DNA of 7,218 bases. Origin: an uncultured Caulobacteraceae bacterium (GTDB lineage Bacteria > Pseudomonadota > Alphaproteobacteria > Caulobacterales > Caulobacteraceae). Position numbers and translations under genes: made by a program. The notes below the pieces were generated by a model. The model ran no database searches, was not told the DNA's origin, and saw only the letters and a program-made list of their open reading frames with translations. This document shows, piece after piece, positions 1 through 3,712 of this stretch (positions within the stretch are counted from its first letter, which is position 1; the number at the start of each line of letters is the position of its first letter). The DNA is taken from positions 1 through 7,218 of the forward strand of contig CAMLRH010000133.1 of the NCBI GenBank assembly GCA_946482375.1, given 5' to 3'.

Positions 1-12
1 TAGGCAGCCGTA

Positions 13-192
13 ATGCCTCGCCAGCCCTCTGACCGCGCCAAGCTGCTCCACGCCGTGATCAACGGCATCCTTGCTGACTATGAGGAGATCGCGCGTTTGG
101 AAGATATTTGTGCACGCATCGTGCGAAAGAGAGAGATGGCATCGGAAGCGACGCCAACCTCCAGCGACGACGAGGACGACTCCAAATATTAG
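13..192 (+). CDS. Small hypothetical protein with acidic C-terminal tail (59 aa)
   Basis: The ORF opens with ATG at 13, three codons after an in-frame TAG at 1-3, and ends with TAG at 190-192. The product has a basic, helix-prone N-terminal half (MPRQPSDRAKLLHAVING, then alternating hydrophobic and charged residues), a single Cys near residue 33, and an acidic tail (SSDDEDDSKY). There is no signal peptide or membrane segment. I recognise no family. The window starts too close to judge a ribosome binding site or an upstream partner; the TAG at 1-3 could be the stop of a preceding gene in the same frame. It lies in the accessory region, on the same strand as the recombinase and 180 bp ahead of it. 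It could be a small phage- or island-type protein or a chance ORF. Codon use and the even alternation of charged and hydrophobic residues make it a modest candidate. Confidence 0.4.
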   Translation: MPRQPSDRAKLLHAVINGILADYEEIARLEDICARIVRKREMASEATPTSSDDEDDSKY

Positions 193-240
193 GTAGCCGG
201 TCCGGCACCATTCCAATGGTCGATGGCGTTCGGCTGAGGC

Positions 241-360
241 AGGCATCTCACACGGGCAGGCCCACATGGGACACCGTGGGATGCCTCGATACCGTCTCAT
301 GTGAATGGTGTTGACGATCAGTGAGAAAAGTCTCACAATGTCTTAAATGTTATTGAGACA
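241..360. promoter_or_regulatory. Candidate recombination/resolution (res-like) site and operator of the serine recombinase
   Basis: This roughly 120-bp stretch ends 12 bp before the recombinase start and is packed with related repeats. TCTCA occurs forward at 246-250, 295-299 and 331-335, and inverted (TGAGA) at 322-326 and 354-358. Three dyads are visible: AGGCATCTCAC at 241-251 with GTGGGATGCCT at 276-286 (10 of 11 matched, 24-nt spacer); GTGAGA-AAAG-TCTCAC at 321-336, perfect; and TGTCTTAA at 339-346 with TTGAGACA at 353-360 (7 of 8, 6-nt spacer). The last 60 bases are about 37% GC, far below the surroundings. Tn3-family res sites are about 120 bp, lie directly upstream of the resolvase gene, hold several inverted binding sites with TGTC-like ends, and overlap its promoter. 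The position, length and repeats fit that plan; the assignment as res is inference. Confidence 0.5.
311..339 (+). promoter_or_regulatory. Candidate promoter of the serine recombinase gene
   Basis: TTGACG at 311-316 is followed after 17 nt by CACAAT at 334-339, a plausible sigma70-type pair (5 of 6 and 4 of 6 to consensus) placing the transcription start about 25 nt upstream of the ATG at 373. The perfect dyad GTGAGAAAAGTCTCAC (321-336) covers the spacer and part of the -10 box, so whatever binds it would block transcription. Resolvases commonly repress their own genes this way. No strong Shine-Dalgarno sequence precedes the ATG; GCGAG at 361-365 is the nearest purine-rich stretch. Confidence 0.45.
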
Positions 361-372
361 GCGAGATTCTTC

Positions 373-936
373 ATGACCGCCGCGATTGTCGGATACGCCC
401 GGACCTCGACGACCGATCAAGCCGCAGGCCTTGCCGACCAAGTTGCCGAGCTTGAAGCCGCTGGCGCGACCAAAGTGTTCAGCGAACAGGTCAGCGGCGC
501 CGACGCTGCCCGGCCAAAGCTTCAGGATGCGCTCGCTTATGTGCGCGAAGGTGACACCTTCGTAGTGACCAAGCCGGACCGCTTGGCCCGTTCGACCGAG
601 GACCTGCTGGGGATCGTGAGCGACCTGAAGGCGAGGGGCGTCACCGTGCGCATCCGTTCCATGGACATCGACACCAGCACCGCGACCGGCGAGCTTCTAC
701 TGACGATGCTAGCAGGGATCGCCAAGTTTGAGCGGGCCTTGATGCTCGAACGTCAGCGCGCGGGCATCGCCGCCGCCAAGGCCGCTGGACGCTACAAGGG
801 CCGCGCGCCGACCGCGCGCCGGAAGGCGCCGGACGTTCTTAAACTGCATTCGGAGGGAGTGAAGCCGACGGAGATCGCGACCCGGCTCGGGATCGGCCGG
901 GCGAGCGTATATCGCATCCTTGATGACGAAGCTTAG
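373..936 (+). CDS. Serine recombinase, resolvase/invertase family (187 aa)
   Basis: A small serine site-specific recombinase that would cut, rotate and rejoin DNA at paired sites through a 5'-phosphoserine intermediate. The catalytic domain (about residues 4-130) has YARTST with nucleophile Ser12 and Arg10, and KPDRLARS with Arg70 and Arg73 matching the active-site arginines of gamma-delta resolvase. The long helix with GELLLTMLAGIAKFER...ERQRAGIAAAK follows at about 106-136, then RYKGR and a C-terminal Hin-like helix-turn-helix (about 154-185, GVKPTEIATRLGIGRASVYRIL). Length equals that of Tn3-type resolvases (about 185 aa), so it looks intact and active. It lies in the element inserted in comF, directly behind a repeat array that looks like its binding sites. 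No transposase is visible, so it may resolve replicon or element dimers, or invert or excise a segment. It is too short to be a large serine integrase, so it may not have driven integration itself. Confidence 0.93.
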   Translation: MTAAIVGYARTSTTDQAAGLADQVAELEAAGATKVFSEQVSGADAARPKLQDALAYVREGDTFVVTKPDRLARSTEDLLGIVSDLKARGVTVRIRSMDIDTSTATGELLLTMLAGIAKFERALMLERQRAGIAAAKAAGRYKGRAPTARRKAPDVLKLHSEGVKPTEIATRLGIGRASVYRILDDEA

Positions 937-971
937 TCGGACTGCAACGCCCCGGTGCTCTGGCGCCCCTT

Positions 972-1088
972 CTACTTTGGGCGGCTGCGTTCCCAGCCCC
1001 TGCCTAGGATGAAGCCCCAAACCAGCATCGCCACCATCAGGAAGCAGGCCAACGCTTCTGATATCTGCCCCGGACATTCGTAGTCCAT
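972..1088 (-). CDS. Small single-span membrane protein (38 aa)
   Basis: On the − strand ATG at 1088-1086 follows a strong Shine-Dalgarno GGGAGGG (1099-1093) by 4 nt, and the frame ends at TAG (974-972). The product starts MDYECPGQISEALAC, continues with a hydrophobic stretch of about 16 residues (ALACFLMVAMLVWGFILG), and ends with a basic tail GRGWERSRPK. The likely topology, by the positive-inside rule, is N-terminus out and C-terminus in the cytoplasm. It stands 34 nt behind another tiny membrane-protein gene, in line with the XRE regulator and the exported protein, so the four may be one transcript. Its stop is 35 bp from the stop of the convergent recombinase gene. The family is not recognised. 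Possible roles are a phage- or island-encoded envelope peptide or a small toxic peptide. The ribosome binding site and clear hydrophobic profile are the reasons to call it a gene. Confidence 0.6.
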   Translation of the reverse strand: MDYECPGQISEALACFLMVAMLVWGFILGRGWERSRPK

Positions 1089-1122
1089 CACGCCCTCCCG
1101 CTACCTTCCATCCAGCCCTGTC

Positions 1123-1230
1123 CTACGCTGCCCGGAGCCGCACTGGCCAAAGCGTGAAAGCCAGTATTAGGAAGGCCACGAACAGCGCGAAGCATAACGC
1201 CACATACAGGCCGGACCGGTCTTTAGGCAT
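1123..1230 (-). CDS. Very small single-span membrane protein (35 aa), start overlaps the XRE gene
   Basis: ATG at 1230-1228 lies inside the last codons of the XRE gene: the two share ATGCCTAA (8 nt), in different frames, and the ORF ends at TAG (1125-1123). The product begins MPKDRSG, has a long hydrophobic segment of about 22 residues (LYVALCFALFVAFLILAFTL), and ends WPVRLRAA. Overlap with the stop of the upstream gene suggests translational coupling, which would explain the absence of an own strong ribosome binding site. The hydrophobic segment is uninterrupted, which is not expected of an untranslated or out-of-frame sequence. The family is not recognised. Its association with a Cro-type regulator and a second tiny membrane protein suggests an element-borne module. 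Type I toxin-like and holin-like peptides have this size and build, but there is no sequence match I can point to. Confidence 0.6.
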   Translation of the reverse strand: MPKDRSGLYVALCFALFVAFLILAFTLWPVRLRAA

Positions 1231-1588
1231 CAGGCGTCAGAGCCGTGGCCACCTTCAGCAGGGCTAAACGGGCGCGAGCGTCCGGAATGCGGGCGTAGAC
1301 CTCCAGCAGTTCCACGGCACCACCCACGGCCAGCACAGTGGGGGCGATTTCCTCAGGCTGTCCGCCCCCATCCTCGCCCAACAGGTAGGTGACCGGGCAA
1401 TCGAGCCGCTTGGCGATCTTGACCAGCGACGAGGCGGCTACCCGGTTGGTGCCTTGCTCATATTTCTGGACCTGCTGAAAAGTCACGCCAATCGCCTTGG
1501 CGATATCAACCTGTGTGATACCGAGGGCCTTGCGACGAACACGGATGCGCGCGCCAACGTCCCTGTCATACGCGGTGAGCTTAGTCAT
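1223..1588 (-). CDS. XRE/Cro-C1-type helix-turn-helix transcriptional regulator (121 aa)
   Basis: A DNA-binding protein of the Cro/C1 type. The domain spans about residues 11-71: VGARIRVRRKALGITQ, then the turn and recognition helix IAKAIGVTFQQVQKYEQG, then NRVAASSLVKIAKRLDCPVTYLLGE. The VTFQQVQKYEQGTNRV signature is typical of a large alphaproteobacterial group of short regulators found both on chromosomes and in prophages. A C-terminal extension (about 84-117, with AVELLEVYARIPDARARLALLKV) is helical and may dimerise. The start at 1588 is the only ATG ahead of the domain; no Shine-Dalgarno precedes it, but a promoter 5 nt upstream would give a leaderless message. It follows the exported-protein gene by 45 bp and its 3' end overlaps the 35-aa membrane protein gene. 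It probably regulates this cluster, perhaps its own promoter, where a perfect TTGCG/CGCAA dyad lies. Confidence 0.88.
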   Translation of the reverse strand: MTKLTAYDRDVGARIRVRRKALGITQVDIAKAIGVTFQQVQKYEQGTNRVAASSLVKIAKRLDCPVTYLLGEDGGGQPEEIAPTVLAVGGAVELLEVYARIPDARARLALLKVATALTPDA

Positions 1589-1593
1589 GCCCG

Positions 1594-1622
1594 CTTAAAG
1601 CAAGCTGTGGTTGCGCCCGCAA
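1594..1622 (-). promoter_or_regulatory. Candidate leaderless promoter with dyad operator for the XRE gene
   Basis: On the − strand TTGCGG (1622-1617) is followed after 17 nt by TTTAAG (1599-1594), 4 of 6 matches each, and only 5 nt separate the -10 box from the ATG. Transcription would begin at or beside the start codon, giving a leaderless mRNA; this agrees with the missing Shine-Dalgarno and is common in Caulobacter relatives. The perfect dyad TTGCG-GG-CGCAA (1622-1611) covers the -35 box and is a natural site for autorepression by the XRE protein. Assignment is by eye and uncertain. Confidence 0.35.
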
Positions 1623-1633
1623 CCCCGTCGCGA

Positions 1634-2137
1634 TTACTCGCCGGTAGCCGCCTGTGCCGCGCTCAGAGCGGCTTGCGCGGCGATCATGACCTCCCCAAGG
1701 CCAACGAGTTCATGCAGCGTGAATTCCATCGGCTCCTCACTGGACTCACCGCAGGCCGCTTGCAGGTTCGTTTCGCCCACGGAACCGGGCGGTAGGTGAA
1801 TCCACGTTGGATAGGGGAAGTTGCGGTGTTCAAGCGTGGTTTCGTCCTCGCCGTAGGTGACGAAGCCGTTCAGTTGGGCGCGGCGTTCCCGGCAATCCCA
1901 TGTCATCCGATATTGCTCGAACTTGACCGGCTTGCCCTTGGCCGTCCCGTTGGCCGGAACGCTGACCATCCAACCGGTGACGGTCGAGCCCGACCGTCTG
2001 AGTGAGGTGAGATCAACGAAGTGAATCTCCTCAGTCCCGACGATGCCGCCCTGCTGGTAGCTCCGTCGATCACCCGCGCTCGCTGGTGACGCCACCAACC
2101 CAGCCACAATGGTGAAGGCTGCTATCCGTTGCAGCAT
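1634..2137 (-). CDS. Exported surface-adhesin E-like protein (167 aa)
   Basis: The ORF remains open 54 codons upstream, but the start chosen is ATG at 2137-2135, because a signal peptide begins exactly there (MLQRIAAFTIVAGLVASPASA, cleavage expected after Ala21) and GGGGAG lies 8 nt ahead of it. The mature part has the pattern of the surface-adhesin protein E family: FVDLTSLRRSGSTVTGWMVSV at about 40-60, YRMTWDCRERRAQLNGFVTY at about 76-95, then PTWIHLPPGSVGETNLQAAC at about 110-129. Cys82 and Cys129 are the conserved pair and probably form a disulfide in the periplasm. A helix-rich C-terminal tail (VMIAAQAALSAAQAATGE) goes beyond the usual domain. The family is named after a Haemophilus adhesin, but most members are uncharacterised periplasmic proteins, often on mobile DNA, so adhesion is not implied. 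It is the first gene of the − strand cluster ending in the two tiny membrane proteins. Confidence 0.7.
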   Translation of the reverse strand: MLQRIAAFTIVAGLVASPASAGDRRSYQQGGIVGTEEIHFVDLTSLRRSGSTVTGWMVSVPANGTAKGKPVKFEQYRMTWDCRERRAQLNGFVTYGEDETTLEHRNFPYPTWIHLPPGSVGETNLQAACGESSEEPMEFTLHELVGLGEVMIAAQAALSAAQAATGE

Positions 2138-2216
2138 GGTCTTTGCTCCCCGCGCGCTGCGATTGTGTAGGGCGTTTATGAACGGGCGTCTAATGAGCGG
2201 GCTCAGGGGATCGCGG

Positions 2217-2235
2217 ACGGCCCAGCCGGGGCCGT
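2217..2235. repeat. Perfect 7-bp inverted repeat between the exported-protein gene and the element end
   Basis: ACGGCCC (2217-2223) and GGGCCGT (2229-2235) are separated by 5 nt, giving a stable GC-rich hairpin in either strand. No T-run follows on either side, so it is not a standard intrinsic terminator. It lies in the 177-bp gap between the adhesin-E-like start (2137) and the 44-codon ORF. Nothing else was recognised in that gap except weak AT-rich hexamers upstream of 2137. Confidence 0.3.
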
Positions 2236-2314
2236 GCCTCGATGACCTCACTAGTCGGCGGACAGGTCCAGCCACGTCCGCGCCATCCCTGCCCAGCACG
2301 ACTGGCTGGCGATC

Positions 2315-2449
2315 ATGGAATGGGCGGTAGCCAAGCCAGCCTTCGGCGCGGTCCTCGCTCTACGGCGCCGTCAGGAGGAACAGATACGTCGGAAGCTGTC
2401 GCCGAATACGAGTTCGGCAGAGGCGGACCTCCTTCGTTCCGGCTCGTAA
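2315..2449 (+). CDS. Short ORF or gene remnant ending at the element boundary (44 aa)
   Basis: This frame is open from the TAG at 2252-2254 and stops at TAA 2447-2449; the only ATG is at 2315. The product is MEWAVAKPAFGAVLALRRRQ, then a charged helix (EEQIRRKLS) and a polar end (AEADLLRSGS). There is no Shine-Dalgarno sequence. The open codons before the ATG (AIPAQHDWLAI) also look protein-like, so this may be the 3' end of a longer, decayed gene rather than a complete small one. The stop lies within about 10 bp of the point where comF sequence begins, so the frame fills the last stretch of the inserted DNA. It carries none of the conserved residues of a tyrosine integrase C-terminus, and no family is recognised. 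The alternative is that the antisense comF continuation is the meaningful frame and this is chance. Confidence 0.3.
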   Translation: MEWAVAKPAFGAVLALRRRQEEQIRRKLSPNTSSAEADLLRSGS

Positions 2450-2460
2450 TCAGAAAGATC
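2450..2460. other. Right-hand boundary of the inserted element (comF junction)
   Basis: Right of about 2460 the − strand encodes recognisable ComF; left of about 2450 it does not, while a + strand ORF ends at 2449. The host side is GC-rich, and the inserted side carries a recombinase, an XRE regulator and small unknown genes. A 6-bp dyad GCCGAA-tacgag-TTCGGC (2401-2418) lies about 35 bp inside the element and could belong to an attachment site. The other end and any target duplication are outside the window, so the mechanism of insertion cannot be told. Confidence 0.55.
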
Positions 2461-2658
2461 GGTTGCCCGCAGCCGTCGCAGACAGGGTCGTCGATGAAGG
2501 CTATCCGCGCCCAGGCTTCGGCGGACAGCCCGGGCGAGATCGCCGGGCCGCCATCCAGCGCTGTCGGAGGCAGAATGAGGTCGAGCGCCCGGCGTCCGGC
2601 CGCGATCAGGCCCGGCCCCGGTTTCCAGACGCGCCGCGAAGCGCCATCTTGCAGGCAC

Positions 2659-3555
2659 ATGTCGTCCGCCCCGCCCCTCATCTTCGACCGCGTCCTGCAC
2701 CGCCGACGGCTCGACCGCGCCGCGCCGGCCTATGCCGACTTCCTCAAGCGGCGGGCGGCGGAGGACGCGGTCTTTCGCCTCGAGGCGATCATGCGGCGAT
2801 TTCCGCTCGCGGTCGACCTCGGCGCCCGCACCGGCGCCTTCTCGGACGCCCTGGCCGCCAGCGACGCCCGCGAGAAGGTCGACCTGCTGATCGAAGCCGA
2901 CCTGTCGGGGGCCATGCTCGGCCAGCGGGGCGTCCGCGTGGTCGCCGACGAGGAGCGGCTGCCTTTCAGACCCGACAGCCTCGACCTCATCGTCTCGACG
3001 CTGTCGCTGCACTGGACCAACGACCTGATCGGGGCGCTGGTCCAGGCCAGGCTGGCGCTGAAGCCCGATGGCCTCTTCATCGGCGCCTTCTTCGGCGGGG
3101 CGACCCTGACCGAGCTGCGCCGGTCGCTGCTGAGCGCGGAGGCCGAACTCTCCGGCGGCGCCTCGATGCGGGTGTCGCCTTTCGCCGACGCCTCCGATGG
3201 CGGCTCCCTGCTGCAGCGCGCCGGGTTCGCGTTGCCCGTCACCGACGTCGACCGCGTCACCGTCCGCTACGCCCACCCGGTCGAGCTGCTGCGCGACCTG
3301 CGCGCCATGGGCGAGACCAACGTGCTGATGGAGCGCTCGCGCACGCCGCTGACCCGCCGGGTGCTGGCGCGCGCGCTGGAGCTCTATGCGGAACAGTTCA
3401 CGGAAGCCGACGGCCGCGTGCGGGCCACCTTCGAGATCATCACGGTCACAGGCTGGTCGCCGCACGAGAGCCAGCAGAAACCGCTGCGCCCGGGTTCGGC
3501 GAAGATGCGTCTGGCGGATGCGCTCGGAACCACCGAGCACAAGCTCAGCCGGTAG
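2659..3555 (+). CDS. Class I SAM-dependent methyltransferase-fold protein, NDUFAF5/BioC-like (298 aa)
   Basis: The N-terminal LIFDRVLHRRRLDRAA at about 7-22 is the signature opening of bacterial relatives of NDUFAF5, the mitochondrial complex I assembly factor that hydroxylates an arginine of NDUFS7; the group also resembles BioC. The Rossmann-like SAM domain follows: AVDLGARTGAFSDAL (motif I), LIEADLSGAML (motif II), ADEERLPFRPDSLDLIVSTLSLHWTNDL (motif IV region) and ALKPDGLFIGAFFGG (post-motif). The C-terminal half has the group's VRYAHPVELLRDLRAMGETN and GWSPHESQQKPLRPGSAKMRLADAL. The frame is open 139 codons further upstream, but that part lies antisense to comF and has no family similarity, so ATG at 2659 is chosen. 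The start interlocks with that of comF. The 3' end overlaps the convergent pilin gene by 11 bp. The role in respiratory complex I assembly is inferred from the family. Confidence 0.85.
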   Translation: MSSAPPLIFDRVLHRRRLDRAAPAYADFLKRRAAEDAVFRLEAIMRRFPLAVDLGARTGAFSDALAASDAREKVDLLIEADLSGAMLGQRGVRVVADEERLPFRPDSLDLIVSTLSLHWTNDLIGALVQARLALKPDGLFIGAFFGGATLTELRRSLLSAEAELSGGASMRVSPFADASDGGSLLQRAGFALPVTDVDRVTVRYAHPVELLRDLRAMGETNVLMERSRTPLTRRVLARALELYAEQFTEADGRVRATFEIITVTGWSPHESQQKPLRPGSAKMRLADALGTTEHKLSR

Positions 3556-3712
3556 CGGTGATCATCGCCGAGATGGCGTCGTAGATCTTCGTCTGCAGCG
3601 TGCCCGACATGGCGTTCACGGCGCCGATGATGAACACGGACAGAAGCGCGGCGATCATGCCGTACTCGATGGCGGTCGCGCCGCGCTCGTTCAGAGCAAA
3701 TCGCGCAACCAG
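3545..3712 (-). CDS. Flp/Fap-type pilin (about 55 aa; start uncertain)
   Basis: A small class IVb pilin of the tad/flp type. NERGATAIEYGMIAALLSVF contains the prepilin peptidase site: cleavage is expected between Gly and Ala, leaving ATAIEY with Glu5 and Tyr6 as in Flp pilins. A membrane-spanning, fibre-forming helix (MIAALLSVFIIGAVNAM) and a short tail to TGA at 3547-3545 follow. The typical length (about 55 aa) would need a start at CTG 3712-3710; no ATG, GTG or TTG is in frame there. The only in-frame ATG is at 3775, giving 76 aa with 21 unusual extra residues drawn from the mutT 3' end. The gene thus overlaps mutT (ending 3691), and its 3' end overlaps the methyltransferase by 11 bp. It is an orphan: no tad assembly or peptidase gene is nearby. 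It is probably co-transcribed with argJ and mutT. The body of the protein looks intact. Confidence 0.8.
   Translation of the reverse strand: MVARFALNERGATAIEYGMIAALLSVFIIGAVNAMSGTLQTKIYDAISAMITATG

Larger units (their letters stand above)
2313..2660 (-). pseudogene. comF: comF 5' fragment, interrupted by the inserted element
   Basis: From ATG at 2660-2658 the first 68 codons read as the start of an alphaproteobacterial ComF (DNA-uptake-associated phosphoribosyltransferase-like protein): RRALDLILPPTALDGG, LSAEAWARIAFIDDPVCDGC, then GQPI. Cys61 and Cys64 are the first pair of the N-terminal zinc ribbon. After about Ile68 (2457) the family pattern stops: the second Cys pair and the whole phosphoribosyltransferase domain (roughly 170 more residues) are missing. 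The frame instead runs 47 codons of unrelated sequence to TGA at 2315-2313. The break is therefore near 2450-2459. The rest of comF, if kept, would lie beyond the left edge of the window. An upstream in-frame ATG at 2681 is possible but less likely. Loss of ComF would be expected to reduce natural transformation where the host has that ability. Confidence 0.75.

Noticed and set aside
108..314. 68-codon + strand ORF
   Set aside because: It overlaps the 59-aa ORF in another frame, crosses the dyad-rich res-like segment, and has a low-quality composition.
365..369. GATTC (GANTC methylation site) 4 bp before the recombinase start
   Set aside because: GANTC is expected by chance at this density; other copies occur in the window and nothing further links methylation to this gene.
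954..967. GGTGC-tctg-GCGCC hairpin between the convergent recombinase and small membrane gene
   Set aside because: Only 5 bp with one G-U pair and no T-run in either direction, too weak to call a terminator.
709..1077. 122-codon − strand ORF across the recombinase 3' end
   Set aside because: Mostly antisense to a clear recombinase; the two tiny membrane-protein frames explain the rest better.
2138..2299. 54-codon upstream extension of the adhesin-E-like gene
   Set aside because: A signal peptide starts at the internal ATG 2137 with GGGGAG ahead of it; the extension is arginine-rich and would bury the signal peptide.
2242..2658. In-frame N-terminal extension of the methyltransferase (139 codons)
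   Set aside because: It lies antisense to comF and crosses the insertion boundary, has no family resemblance, and the NDUFAF5-like N-terminus begins right after ATG 2659.
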